From assembly GCF_023016065.1 (NCBI RefSeq), contig NZ_JALKAQ010000009.1, positions 62,001-126,000 of the forward strand: a stretch of DNA of 64,000 bases, read 5' to 3'. Each line of letters begins with the position of its first letter. The first letter of the stretch is position 1. The stretch is from Marinobacter sp. S0848L. Lineage in GTDB: Bacteria > Pseudomonadota > Gammaproteobacteria > Pseudomonadales > Oleiphilaceae. Shown piece after piece: positions 7,512 to 16,993 of this stretch. A program made the translations under genes and the position numbers. The notes beneath the pieces were generated by a model. It saw nothing but the letters and a program-made list of their open reading frames with translations. It searched no databases and was not told where the DNA came from.

Positions 7512-9218
7512 ATGAATAACACGGAACAGCAATTCCTTGACGACCTTGACGATAAGCTCTGGAAAGCTGCCGACAAACTGCGCTCCAATCTCGACGCGGC
7601 CAATTACAAGCACGTAGTGCTAGGTCTGATCTTCCTCAAGTACGTTTCCGATGCCTTCGAGGAGCGTCAGGAAGCTCTTTTGGAGCTGTTTCAGAGCGAT
7701 GACGAAGAGAACATCTATTACCTGCCTCGCGATGACTTCGACAGCGATGATGATTACCGGCAGGCACTACAAAACGAGCTGGAGGTGCTGGACTATTACC
7801 GGGAAGCAAACGTCTTTTGGGTACCCAAGGCGGCTCGGTGGAGCACACTGAAAGAAAAGGCCGTACTACCCGTGGGCACGGTGCTTTGGCAGGATGACGT
7901 TGGCAATGAAGTGAAGCTGCGCTCCGTGTCATGGCTCATCGACAACGCGCTTGAGGAGATCGAACGCAGCAACAAGAAGCTCAAGGGCATCCTGAACCGC
8001 ATCAGCCAGTACCAGCTGGATAACGACAAGTTGCTAGGCCTCATCAATACGTTCTCAGACACATCCTTCACTAAGCCGTCGTACAACGGTGAGCGCCTGA
8101 ACCTGCACAGCAAGGACATCCTCGGCCACGTGTACGAATATTTCCTTGGTCAATTCGCATTGGCTGAGGGAAAGCAGGGCGGCCAGTACTACACACCGAA
8201 AAGCATAGTCACACTGATCGTCGAGATGCTTGAACCCTATAGCGGTCGAGTCTATGACCCCGCCATGGGGTCCGGGGGCTTCTTCGTCTCCAGCGACAAG
8301 TTCATTGAGGAGCACGCCAAAGAGCAGCACTACGACCCCGCTGAGCAGAAAAAACACATCTCCGTTTACGGTCAGGAGTCCAACCCCACCACGTGGCGCT
8401 TGGCAGCGATGAACATGGCGATACGGGGCATCGACTTCAACTTCGGAAAGATTCCCGCCGATACATTCCTGAACGACAGGCATCCTGACTTACGGGCCGA
8501 CTTCGTTATGGCTAACCCGCCCTTCAACATCAAAGACTGGTGGAACGAGTCATTAGCTGATGATGCTCGCTGGAAATACGGCACGCCACCCAAAGGAAAC
8601 GCGAACTTTGCGTGGATGCAACACATGCTCTACCACCTTGCCCCGACTGGGAGTATGGCGCTGCTGTTGGCCAACGGCTCGATGAGCTCCAACACAAACA
8701 ACGAAGGCGTGATCCGCAAACGGCTCATCGAGGACGACTTGGTGGAGTGTATGGTCGCTCTACCGGGGCAGCTATTCACCAACACTCAGATCCCGGCCTG
8801 TATCTGGCTCCTGACCAAAGATAAGTCCGGAAAGGACGGAAAGAAGCGTGACCGCCGCAATGAAGTGCTGTTCATCGACGGGCGCAACCTCGGATATATG
8901 AAAGATCGTGTTCTGCGTGACTTCGCCGCTGGCGACATCCGGAGGGTGGCGGATACCTTCCATAATTGGCAACAAGGTGAGGGCTATCAGGATGTGGCCG
9001 GGTACTGTGCCTCTATCGACTCCAAGCAGATCGAAAAGCACGACTTTGTGCTAACACCCGGACGCTATGTCGGTGCTCCTGATCAGGAGGACGATGGCGA
9101 GCCCTTCGCTGAGAAGATGTCGCGGCTGACCAGTCAGCTAAGCGCACAGTTTGCAGAAAGTGGACGGCTGGAAGCGGAGATCAAGGTGAATCTCAAGGGG
9201 CTAGGGTATGAGCTCTAA
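7512..9218 (+). CDS. hsdM: Type I restriction-modification methyltransferase subunit HsdM
   Basis: DNA N6-adenine methyltransferase of a type I system, acting with HsdS to protect host DNA and with HsdR to restrict foreign DNA. The protein is 568 residues from MNNTEQQFLDDL, chosen because AGAGGGA precedes it and the family N-terminus starts there; the frame is open 33 codons further up. The HsdM_N helical domain spans about 1-170. The SAM-binding motif I is DPAMGSGG (249-256) and the catalytic motif IV is NPPF (335-338). It overlaps hsdS by 11 bases, so the two are translationally coupled. Confidence 0.96.
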   Translation: MNNTEQQFLDDLDDKLWKAADKLRSNLDAANYKHVVLGLIFLKYVSDAFEERQEALLELFQSDDEENIYYLPRDDFDSDDDYRQALQNELEVLDYYREANVFWVPKAARWSTLKEKAVLPVGTVLWQDDVGNEVKLRSVSWLIDNALEEIERSNKKLKGILNRISQYQLDNDKLLGLINTFSDTSFTKPSYNGERLNLHSKDILGHVYEYFLGQFALAEGKQGGQYYTPKSIVTLIVEMLEPYSGRVYDPAMGSGGFFVSSDKFIEEHAKEQHYDPAEQKKHISVYGQESNPTTWRLAAMNMAIRGIDFNFGKIPADTFLNDRHPDLRADFVMANPPFNIKDWWNESLADDARWKYGTPPKGNANFAWMQHMLYHLAPTGSMALLLANGSMSSNTNNEGVIRKRLIEDDLVECMVALPGQLFTNTQIPACIWLLTKDKSGKDGKKRDRRNEVLFIDGRNLGYMKDRVLRDFAAGDIRRVADTFHNWQQGEGYQDVAGYCASIDSKQIEKHDFVLTPGRYVGAPDQEDDGEPFAEKMSRLTSQLSAQFAESGRLEAEIKVNLKGLGYEL

Positions 9219-10620
9219 CAAGCAAACAACCATCGGAGAGATAGCTGAGGTTTTCGATGGGCCACATGCTACTCCCAAGAAAACGGAAACCGGACCATAT
9301 TTCCTTAGCATTTCTAGCTTGAAGAGTGGTGCTCTCGATCTGAGTCAATCTGCACACCTGAGCGAAGAGGACTTTAAGAAGTGGACTAAGCGGGTCACTC
9401 CCGAACAAGGGGATGTCCTTTTCTCTTATGAGACGAGGCTCGGCGAAGCCGCGCTGATGCCTGATGGTATTCGCGCATGCTTAGGGCGCCGCATGGGGCT
9501 GATGCGTCCAGACCGATCTAAGGTGATTTCAGAGTATCTTCTATATGCATACCTCGCACCGGAGTTCCAAAAAACTATCGAGGCACGCAAAATACATGGG
9601 GCGACTGTAGACCGAATCGCTTTGAAAGAACTACCGGATTTTCCAATCCGTATTCCTGAACTATCCGAACAAGAAGCGGTGGCAGGAGTGCTCAAACGGT
9701 TGGACGTTAAGATCGAACTCAACCGCCGTATCAACCAAACTCTAGAACAAATAGCTCAGGCAATCTTCAAGAGTTGGTTTGTCGACTTCGAGCCGGTTAA
9801 AGCCAAGATCGCTGGGTTGGAGGCTGGTGGCACAGAAAGCGACATTCAGTTGGCTGCCATGCAGGCGATCTCCGGTAGAGACCCTGAACAACTGGCCCAG
9901 ATGCGGACCAAACAGCCTGAGAAATACACTGAATTATACTCGACAGCCGAACTCTTCCCATCTGCCATGCAAGACAGCGAGCTGGGCAAGATACCAGAGG
10001 GTTGGACAGTTGGAACTCTATCAGATCTTTTAGAGTTCAATCCCCGTCGAACCTTAAGAAAAGGTGTGGTCGCTCCCTACCTCGACATGAAGAATGTTCC
10101 CACATCAGGCCATTTAGCCGACGAGATCACTGAGCGGCAAGTTGGTAGTGGTACTAAGTTTATTAATGGCGACACACTGCTTGCTCGGATTACTCCGTGT
10201 CTCGAAAACGGCAAGACGGCGTTTGTAGATTTTCTGAACAGTGGTGAAACCGGTTGGGGTTCAACGGAATATATTGTCCTACGCCCAAAAGCATCCTATC
10301 CAGTATCGCTCGGGTATTTCATTGCCCGCAATGAGGCCTTCCGCTCAGCTGCAATACAGTCGATGACAGGCACAAGTGGGCGCCAGAGGGCCAGCGCCAA
10401 AGCCTTGGCTGATTTACCTTGGGTGAACTATCCTCCTGAACTCGTCGACCGTTTTGATACAGTTGCTGGCAGTTACCTGCGCTTGGCAAAACGTTACGGA
10501 GACGAGATTAAGTCTTTAGCCCAGATCAGAGACGTCCTCCTACCTAAGCTCCTTTCCGGTGAGCTGACCCTGCCAGAAACTGACCCCCAGACCGAATTAC
10601 AGGAAGTAGCCAATGTTTAA
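9208..10620 (+). CDS. hsdS: Type I restriction-modification specificity subunit HsdS
   Basis: A 470-residue specificity subunit that sets the bipartite DNA target of the complex. Two target recognition domains are visible (about 5-150 and 260-400). Each ends in the conserved helical spacer pattern: PIRIPELSEQEAVAGVLKRLDVKIELNRRINQTLEQIAQAIFKSW is the first conserved region (written here in pieces: PIRIPELSEQ, LNRRINQTLEQ, AIFKSWFVDFEPV), and DVLLPKLLSGEL is the end of the second. The middle linker with FVDFEPVKAK and ELGKIPEGW is typical of systems with this HsdM type. It overlaps hsdM by 11 bases and the next gene by 8. The target sequence cannot be read from the protein. Confidence 0.95.
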   Translation: MSSNKQTTIGEIAEVFDGPHATPKKTETGPYFLSISSLKSGALDLSQSAHLSEEDFKKWTKRVTPEQGDVLFSYETRLGEAALMPDGIRACLGRRMGLMRPDRSKVISEYLLYAYLAPEFQKTIEARKIHGATVDRIALKELPDFPIRIPELSEQEAVAGVLKRLDVKIELNRRINQTLEQIAQAIFKSWFVDFEPVKAKIAGLEAGGTESDIQLAAMQAISGRDPEQLAQMRTKQPEKYTELYSTAELFPSAMQDSELGKIPEGWTVGTLSDLLEFNPRRTLRKGVVAPYLDMKNVPTSGHLADEITERQVGSGTKFINGDTLLARITPCLENGKTAFVDFLNSGETGWGSTEYIVLRPKASYPVSLGYFIARNEAFRSAAIQSMTGTSGRQRASAKALADLPWVNYPPELVDRFDTVAGSYLRLAKRYGDEIKSLAQIRDVLLPKLLSGELTLPETDPQTELQEVANV

Positions 10621-11794
10621 GATCGACCCGTCCCAGAACCGCATTGCCCCTCTGGAGGCGAAACGCTTCGGTGAGCTGGGCTTCAGCGAACGAAAGCACC
10701 TCCAAGAATGGCTGGAAAACTGCCCGCAGGCGCTAGCACAGGTCGACGGTGATGAGCTCCTGATCATTCAGAAAGAGTTCGATGGCTTTGATGATACCCG
10801 TGAGCGTCTGGACCTTCTGGCCATCGACAAAGAAGGCAATCTGGTCATTATTGAAAACAAACTCGATGATACTGGGCGTGATGTGGTTTGGCAGGCACTG
10901 AAGTATGCCGGGTACTGTGCCAACCTCAGCAAGTCGCAGGTGGTCGACATTTACCAGCGCTACCTAAATCAGAAGTCACAGGAGACCGGCCAGCCCGCAG
11001 CCAACGCCGTCGATAACCTGATCGAATTTCTGGAAGTGGATGGGTTGGAGGCGGCACAGATCAACCGCATAAAAACTCAGCGTCTTATCTTAGTCGCTGC
11101 CCGATACCGCAAGGAAGTGACCAACACGGTACTCTGGTTGAGCCAGTTCGGCATCGCCTGCCAGTGCTTCAAAGTCACCCCGTATAGGGCAGGCAACGAG
11201 CTTTTCCTCAACATAGAACAGATCATTCCCACCCCTGAGTCCACCGAGTTTATGATCGGCATGGTGGCGAAGGAGGATGAGGAGAAAAGTGCAGACACCG
11301 AGCAGAAACAACGCCATACATTGAGGTTAGCGTTCTGGGAACAGGCACTGGAAGTTTTCAACCAAAGTAGTTGCTCGTTGTACAACAACATCAGTCCGGC
11401 AAAGGATCACTGGCTCAGTGCGGGCTCTGGTATTAGCGGCATGCCGTACCAACTCATTTTTGGTAAGCACGAAATCCGTGTGGGACTAAGCCTTCAGAAC
11501 AGTCAGGCGGAGGCCAATACCTTCGTCTTTGAACGGTTGGAGGCCCAGAAGGCAGAGCTGGAAGCGGGCTTGGGCCACGCGCTGGACTGGCTGCCACTTC
11601 CCAACAAGAAGGCATGCCGTATTCAGTACGCGAAGGCCGTCGATGGCTACGACAAAGCCAACTGGCCGGAGATGATCAGCTGGCTGGTCGAGCACATGAC
11701 CAAGCTAGAGTCCGTACTTAGTGGTCCACTGAAGAGCATCAACCAACAGCTCAAACAAGCTTCGTTTGATACAGCTGAAGTTGTCCATGACTGA
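10613..11794 (+). CDS. DUF4268 protein with PD-(D/E)xK nuclease-like N-terminal domain
   Basis: A 393-residue protein. The N-terminal 190 residues look like a PD-(D/E)xK (NucS/DUF91-like) nuclease fold: RLDLLAIDKEGNLVIIENKLDD around residues 63-84 supplies the Asp and the E-x-K pair. The C-terminal part (about 235-380) matches DUF4268, with AFWEQALEVFNQ and WPEMISWLVEHMTKLE. Genes of this type are often found inside type I restriction loci; what they cleave is not known. It overlaps hsdS by 8 bases, so it is part of the hsdM-hsdS transcript. A role as an extra defence effector is an inference. Confidence 0.75.
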   Translation: MFKIDPSQNRIAPLEAKRFGELGFSERKHLQEWLENCPQALAQVDGDELLIIQKEFDGFDDTRERLDLLAIDKEGNLVIIENKLDDTGRDVVWQALKYAGYCANLSKSQVVDIYQRYLNQKSQETGQPAANAVDNLIEFLEVDGLEAAQINRIKTQRLILVAARYRKEVTNTVLWLSQFGIACQCFKVTPYRAGNELFLNIEQIIPTPESTEFMIGMVAKEDEEKSADTEQKQRHTLRLAFWEQALEVFNQSSCSLYNNISPAKDHWLSAGSGISGMPYQLIFGKHEIRVGLSLQNSQAEANTFVFERLEAQKAELEAGLGHALDWLPLPNKKACRIQYAKAVDGYDKANWPEMISWLVEHMTKLESVLSGPLKSINQQLKQASFDTAEVVHD

Positions 11795-11933
11795 CACAGT
11801 TCATCTGTTTATCTCACGAGATGAGCAGGTATAGCTTGACGGACAGGGCATATGTTCCGTTTTGGAACGTTAGGGCAAAAGAATGACAACCACCAACAAT
11901 TACTCGTAGTTAAAGTTGAGTTAGGACACAGCT

Positions 11934-12902
11934 ATGCCGCAGTACCCTAAACCATGGAAGTCCCTCGATGATCAGCTTGAGTTGTTGCAGCAGCGAGGGA
12001 TGGCCATAGAGGATCAAGTCGCGGCCAAGAGCTATCTTGAACGCCTCGGGTACTACCGGCTCAGTGGATACTGGTACCCATTCCGCGAGTTAGATCCCGT
12101 GCATGCCGCTAATAGTAAGACACCCCGGCGTCTGGATGATTTTGTCGAAGGCAGCCACTTTGCTGACGTGGTACAGCTTTACGTATTCGACAAGAAGTTG
12201 CGGATGCTAGCCATGGATGCACTGGAGCGAATCGAAATGGCAGTGCGGGTCGATATCGCTCATTTACTAGGGAGAGTTGATCCACACGCGCATGAGAAGC
12301 CCCGATGCCTGCATGGACATTTTAGTAAAAAGATCCAATCGCGTGGTCCTGCCAGAGGGCGTACAGAGCATGCCAAGTGGCTAGACAAGTATCGTAGTCA
12401 CCTATGGCGCTCTCGTCGCGAACCCTTCGTCGAGCATTACCAGAACAACTATGGTCAACTGCCTATTTGGGTTGCTGTTGAGGTCTGGGACTTCGGCATG
12501 ATGTCCAAGCTCTATGCCGGAATGAAGATAGCAGATCAAGACTGCATCGCAGTAAAGTATGGAGCACCTGACGGTGGTACGTTTTCTTCATGGTTGCGCA
12601 GTTTGAACTTCATTCGCAATGTATCAGCGCACCATAGCCGGCTGTGGAATATCAACGTGCTGGAACGCTCCCCGCTACCTTCACATGCCCATTACTGGCA
12701 ACTTATGAATAACGCGCGCCCGTTCTTTTATTTTTGCTTGATGCAAACCATGCTGCAGGTGATATGCCCGAACTCCAGCTGGTGCCAGCGGTTGAAGGAT
12801 GTAATTGCAGAGTTTCCTCGGTCACCGACAGGGGCTATAAAAATCGAGGATTTCGGCGCAGTAGAGGGGTGGCAGACGTGGGGTTTATGGTCCCAGAAAT
12901 GA
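11934..12902 (+). CDS. Abi family protein (Abi_2/AbiD-AbiF type, HEPN motif)
   Basis: A 322-residue protein of the Abi_2 family, which includes abortive infection proteins AbiD and AbiF of lactococci. N-terminal KPWKSLDDQLELLQQRGM and YLERLGYYRLSGYWYPF are typical, as is the helix containing ALERIEMAVRVDIAHLLG. The C-terminal RNVSAHHSRLWN contains the R-x4-H signature of HEPN ribonucleases. The expected role is growth arrest or death of infected cells by RNA cleavage, which fits its place between the modification and restriction genes. About 140 bases separate it from the DUF4268 gene, and it probably has its own promoter. Confidence 0.85.
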   Translation: MPQYPKPWKSLDDQLELLQQRGMAIEDQVAAKSYLERLGYYRLSGYWYPFRELDPVHAANSKTPRRLDDFVEGSHFADVVQLYVFDKKLRMLAMDALERIEMAVRVDIAHLLGRVDPHAHEKPRCLHGHFSKKIQSRGPARGRTEHAKWLDKYRSHLWRSRREPFVEHYQNNYGQLPIWVAVEVWDFGMMSKLYAGMKIADQDCIAVKYGAPDGGTFSSWLRSLNFIRNVSAHHSRLWNINVLERSPLPSHAHYWQLMNNARPFFYFCLMQTMLQVICPNSSWCQRLKDVIAEFPRSPTGAIKIEDFGAVEGWQTWGLWSQK

Positions 12903-13033
12903 GAACCGGCGCGTACACAACAGAATTGTGAAGAGGCGCCGGGCGTATTGCGGACAAGTATAAGTGCCGTGCCGCAAGTGTCAAATGAATTTTTGTGTTC
13001 TGTGCTGTGGCACAGGCTGCAAGGGACTCACCG

Positions 13034-16000
13034 ATGAACGAAGATCAACTGGAACAGCTTTGCCTCGAATGGTTCGCAGATAACGGCTGGGAAGTAGCCC
13101 ATGGGCCAGACATCGCCTGTGACGGCCCGACACCTGAACGCGCAAACTACCGGCAGGTGCTGTTACTGGGGGATCTTGAAGCGGCTTTACGCAGGATTAA
13201 TCCGCACCTTCCGCAATCCGCCATCGAACAGGGGATGGCGCGAATCGCCAATCCCGACAGTCTCGATCTGGTCACCAATAACCGCACCTTTCACCACCTC
13301 CTGTTAGAGGGGGTACCGGTAGAATACAAGCGGGAAGACAAGGTGGTCCACGACCATGCGTTTTTGATCGACTTTGACGCCCTCGATTACAACCGGTTTC
13401 GCACCATTAACCAATTTACGATCGAGGGCACAAAGCAGCTCCGACGCCCAGACGTGATCTGTTTCATCAATGGTGTCCCGATTGCGGTGCTTGAGCTTAA
13501 AAATCCCAGCAACGAAAACACCGACATCTGGGATGCTTTCAACCAAATACAGACCTACAAGAATGAAGTGCCGGAGCTGTTCGCGTTCAACGAAGCGCTG
13601 GTGGTCAGCGATGGATGGGACGCACGTCTAGGCTCTCTGACGGCCTCTCAGGAGCGTTATTTGCCGTGGCGCACCCTAAGGCACGAGGATGACAAGCCCG
13701 CGCTAGACTGGCAGCTAGAGACACTCGTGAGGGGCTTCTTCGATCGCGAACTTCTGCTGGACTATATCCGCTACTTTGTTCTGTTCGAGAACGACGCCGA
13801 CCGGCTGATCAAGAAGATTGCCGGTTACCATCAGTTCCACGCTGTTCGAGAGGCGGTGAAAGCAACTGTGATCGCCGCAGAACACACAAAAGGGGTAGGT
13901 GAGCGCCGAGCCACCTATGGAGAGCGAGTGGTTCCGGGCAGCAAAAAGGCCGGGGTTGTCTGGCACACGCAGGGTTCCGGCAAGAGCATCTCAATGTGCT
14001 GCTACGCAGGTAAGCTGCTCCAGCAACCTAAGATGAACAATCCGACCTTGATTGTGGTCACCGACCGTAACGATCTCGACGGTCAGCTCTTCGCCACCTT
14101 CAGCGCCGCGAAGGACCTGCTCAAGCAGACGCCCGTGCAGGCCGAAGATCGCGACACCTTGCGCAAGCTGCTAGCGGAGCGAGAATCCGGCGGGATAATC
14201 TTCACCACTGTGCAGAAGTTCGCCCTCTCCGAAGATGAGTCTGGTCATCCGATCCTGAACGATCGCCACAACATCGTCGTGATATCTGACGAAGCCCACC
14301 GCAGCCAGTACGGCCTCAAGGCAACCCTGAAGCAGGACGGGAGCTACAAGTTCGGCTACGCCAAGCACATGCGTGATGCCTTGCCGAACGCCTCCTTCAT
14401 TGGCTTCACCGGCACCCCGATCTCCAGCGACGACAAGGATACCCGAGCTGTTTTCGGTGACTACGTGTCGATCTACGACATTCAAGATGCCGTGGACGAT
14501 GGGGCCACCGTTCCCATCTACTACGAATCACGTCTGGCCAAGCTGGACATCAACCGGGAGCTAATCGCGGAGCTATCCGATCAGGTCGACGAAGTCGTCG
14601 AAGATGAAGACGACGTTGGCGCCCGAGAGCGAACTAAAGGCGAGTGGAGCCGACTGGAGAAGCTGGTGGGCTCAGGCCCGAGACTCCAGCAGGTCGCTGA
14701 GGATCTGGTTAACCACTTTGAGGCGCGAACAGCGACCATCGACGGCAAGGCGATGATCGTTGCCATGAGCAGGGACATCTGTGTGCAGTTGTACAACTCA
14801 ATTGTACAACTGCGGCCCGAGTGGCATGACTCTGACCCGGAGAAAGGGGCCATCAAGGTTGTGATGACTGGCTCCGCCTCGGATAAACCCGAGTTGCAAC
14901 CCCACATCTACAACAAGCAAACCAAGAAGCGCTTCGAGAAACGCTTCAAAGACGCAAGCGACCCGCTGAAGCTGGTCATCGTCCGTGACATGTGGCTGAC
15001 CGGTTTCGACGCTCCCTGCTGCCATACTATGTATGTTGATAAGCCCATGAAGGGGCATAACCTCATGCAGGCTATTGCTCGCGTGAACCGGGTATTCAAG
15101 GACAAGCCCGGCGGGTTGGTGGTCGACTATATTGGCATCGCCAACGAGCTGAAGCAGGCGCTAAAAACCTACACAGACTCCAAGGGCAAGGGCGCCCCAA
15201 CCCACAGTGCTGAGGAGGCCTACGCGGTACTTCTGGAGAAACTGGACATCATCCACGGCATGTTCGCCAAGGGCCCGCACGGTGATGGCTTCGATTACAG
15301 TGAATTCGAGACCAACCCGCAGAAGCTCCTTGTCGGAGCCGCCAACTACGTCCTCGGCCTTCCAGACGGAAAGAAGCGTTTCCTGAACACCGTATTGGCC
15401 ATCACCAAGGCTTACTCTTTGTGCGGCACCCTCGACGAGGCTCGGGCCCTGCAGAAAGAGATAGCGTTCCTGTCTGCCGTGAAGGCGGCCATTACCAAGG
15501 GCACCAGCGTTGACCGCAAGCTGACACAGGCTGAGAAGAACTCAGCCTTGAAGCAGATACTGGACAACGCCATTGTCGCTGAAGGTGTCGACGACGTCTT
15601 CGCACTCTGCGGTCTCGACAAGCCGAACATTGGGTTATTGTCCGACGAGTTCTTGGAGGACGTGCGGCAGATGCCGTACAAGAATCTCGCCGTTGAGTTG
15701 TTGGAGAAGCTGCTGAAAGACGACATCAGGGCCAAGACCGGCAAGAACGTTGTACAAGAGAAAAAATACGCAGACCGGCTTCAGGAGACCCTGCGAAAGT
15801 ACAACAACCGCGCCATCGAGACCGCTCAGGTGATCGAAGAGCTCATCGCTATGGCCAAGCAGTTCCAAGAGGAGATGGCCCATGAGGCCGCGCTGGGCCT
15901 TAACCCCGACGAGATCGCCTTCTACGACGCATTGGCCAATAACGAGAGTGCTGTTCGGGAGCTTGGCGACGAAATCCTGAAGAAGATCGCCATTGAGATT

Positions 16001-16183
16001 ACGGACAAACTGCGGAAATCGACAACCGTTGACTGGCAGGTCCGGGAGAGCGTGCGAGCTCGACTTCGTGTTCTCGTTCGGCGAACACTTCAACGGTATA
16101 AGTACCCGCCAGACCAAGCCCCGGAGGCAATCGATCTGGTGATGAGTCAGGCAGAGGTTTTATCGAATGGGTGGAGCCGGTAG
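13034..16183 (+). CDS. hsdR: Type I restriction endonuclease subunit HsdR
   Basis: The ATP-driven translocase and nuclease subunit of the type I system. From MNEDQLEQLC it is 1049 residues; this start has AAGGGA 7-8 bases upstream, whereas the frame extends 13 codons further up without a clear site. The nuclease domain has PD at 139-140 and LELK at 153-156. Walker A is TQGSGKS (about 312-318) and the DEAH box (SDEAHRSQYG) is near 415. A helicase C-terminal domain follows, including RVNRVFKDKPGG, then a helical tail. The system is complete (M, S, R), with DUF4268 and abi genes between S and R. Two AGTTGTACAACT-like palindromes lie inside the gene at 14787-14811. Confidence 0.96.
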   Translation: MNEDQLEQLCLEWFADNGWEVAHGPDIACDGPTPERANYRQVLLLGDLEAALRRINPHLPQSAIEQGMARIANPDSLDLVTNNRTFHHLLLEGVPVEYKREDKVVHDHAFLIDFDALDYNRFRTINQFTIEGTKQLRRPDVICFINGVPIAVLELKNPSNENTDIWDAFNQIQTYKNEVPELFAFNEALVVSDGWDARLGSLTASQERYLPWRTLRHEDDKPALDWQLETLVRGFFDRELLLDYIRYFVLFENDADRLIKKIAGYHQFHAVREAVKATVIAAEHTKGVGERRATYGERVVPGSKKAGVVWHTQGSGKSISMCCYAGKLLQQPKMNNPTLIVVTDRNDLDGQLFATFSAAKDLLKQTPVQAEDRDTLRKLLAERESGGIIFTTVQKFALSEDESGHPILNDRHNIVVISDEAHRSQYGLKATLKQDGSYKFGYAKHMRDALPNASFIGFTGTPISSDDKDTRAVFGDYVSIYDIQDAVDDGATVPIYYESRLAKLDINRELIAELSDQVDEVVEDEDDVGARERTKGEWSRLEKLVGSGPRLQQVAEDLVNHFEARTATIDGKAMIVAMSRDICVQLYNSIVQLRPEWHDSDPEKGAIKVVMTGSASDKPELQPHIYNKQTKKRFEKRFKDASDPLKLVIVRDMWLTGFDAPCCHTMYVDKPMKGHNLMQAIARVNRVFKDKPGGLVVDYIGIANELKQALKTYTDSKGKGAPTHSAEEAYAVLLEKLDIIHGMFAKGPHGDGFDYSEFETNPQKLLVGAANYVLGLPDGKKRFLNTVLAITKAYSLCGTLDEARALQKEIAFLSAVKAAITKGTSVDRKLTQAEKNSALKQILDNAIVAEGVDDVFALCGLDKPNIGLLSDEFLEDVRQMPYKNLAVELLEKLLKDDIRAKTGKNVVQEKKYADRLQETLRKYNNRAIETAQVIEELIAMAKQFQEEMAHEAALGLNPDEIAFYDALANNESAVRELGDEILKKIAIEITDKLRKSTTVDWQVRESVRARLRVLVRRTLQRYKYPPDQAPEAIDLVMSQAEVLSNGWSR

Positions 16184-16184
16184 G

Positions 16185-16324
16185 AGTTGTACAACTAGCC
16201 CGTCGGCTTGTGCCCGAGGTGCGTGTTTGAAGATGCAGAGTAGAGCGGGAGTTGTACAACTCTACTCTTCGAAGGGGGCGCCAAGTGCGTGTTTGAATAC
16301 GCAGCGGTGCTGAGTTGTACAACT
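16185..16324. repeat. Direct repeats ending in the palindrome AGTTGTACAACT
   Basis: Three perfect copies of the 12-base palindrome lie at 16185-16196, 16250-16261 and 16313-16324, with spacings of 65 and 63 bases. The second and third are each preceded by a related sequence beginning GTGCGTGTTTGAA. The array fills the space between the hsdR stop and the stop of the serine recombinase, and reads as 2-3 units of a tandem repeat. It could bind a dimeric protein or be a recombination or termination site; nothing in the sequence decides. Confidence 0.7.
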
Positions 16325-16357
16325 GTCTACCGCCCGCTAGCACTGGTTTTATGGGTA

Positions 16358-16993
16358 TCAGTCAGCTGGTTCTCGCAGTGATTTTGCCACTTCTGAGACT
16401 AGGTACCTCGAACATCCGACAGCATCGCAAATCTCAGTGTAGCTCTTACCATCTTTCAGAGAGCTGGAGATGAGCTGACGTTTCCGCTCGTCTTTGGGCC
16501 GACCTTTGTACCTGTTCTCGGCCTTTGCCCGCCTAATGCCTTGCTCTGCACGCCTCCGCCGGTCGTCATAGTCTTTTCTTGCCATGGTCGCAAGCACATC
16601 CAGAAGCATGTCGTTAATATATTTGAGTATGCTATCTGTAAAGCCGGCCTGTCTTTTGTCCCGCTGGAAAGCGATATAGGAAGTTGGAAGTTCCTTGGAA
16701 ACGACTGCCAGCTTCTTCTCGGCCAGCAGCCGCTTCAAGGTCTCCCAGTCTTCAGAGGTCAAGCGAGCTAGTCGATCGATCTGCTCGACAAGGATGATGT
16801 CTCCCTCCTCTGAATCGGCGATCAATTCCATCAACTTAGGCCGCTTGAGCTTCGCACCAGACTCTGTCTCAAAGTACCAACCAGCAATCCTGACGTCATG
16901 CTCTTTCGCGAACTGCTTCAGATCTTCTCGGGCACGTTCCACGTGCTGCTCATCTGTCGACGCACGGAGATACGCCCTGACGTGAAAACTCAT
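16358..16993 (-). CDS. Serine recombinase (resolvase/invertase family)
   Basis: A 211-residue small serine recombinase. The catalytic domain (about 1-140) starts FHVRAYLRAST with the nucleophilic Ser in YLRAST. It continues with GDIILVEQIDRLARLTSEDWE, where the D-R-L-A-R motif carries the conserved arginines. A helix and a C-terminal helix-turn-helix (KDGKSYTEICDAVGCSRYLVSEVAKSL) follow. It converges on hsdR. It might resolve multimers of the excised island or invert DNA. The most likely recombination site is in the 412 bases upstream of its start, which hold several short repeats. It is distinct from the tyrosine integrase. Confidence 0.9.
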   Translation of the reverse strand: MSFHVRAYLRASTDEQHVERAREDLKQFAKEHDVRIAGWYFETESGAKLKRPKLMELIADSEEGDIILVEQIDRLARLTSEDWETLKRLLAEKKLAVVSKELPTSYIAFQRDKRQAGFTDSILKYINDMLLDVLATMARKDYDDRRRRAEQGIRRAKAENRYKGRPKDERKRQLISSSLKDGKSYTEICDAVGCSRYLVSEVAKSLREPAD

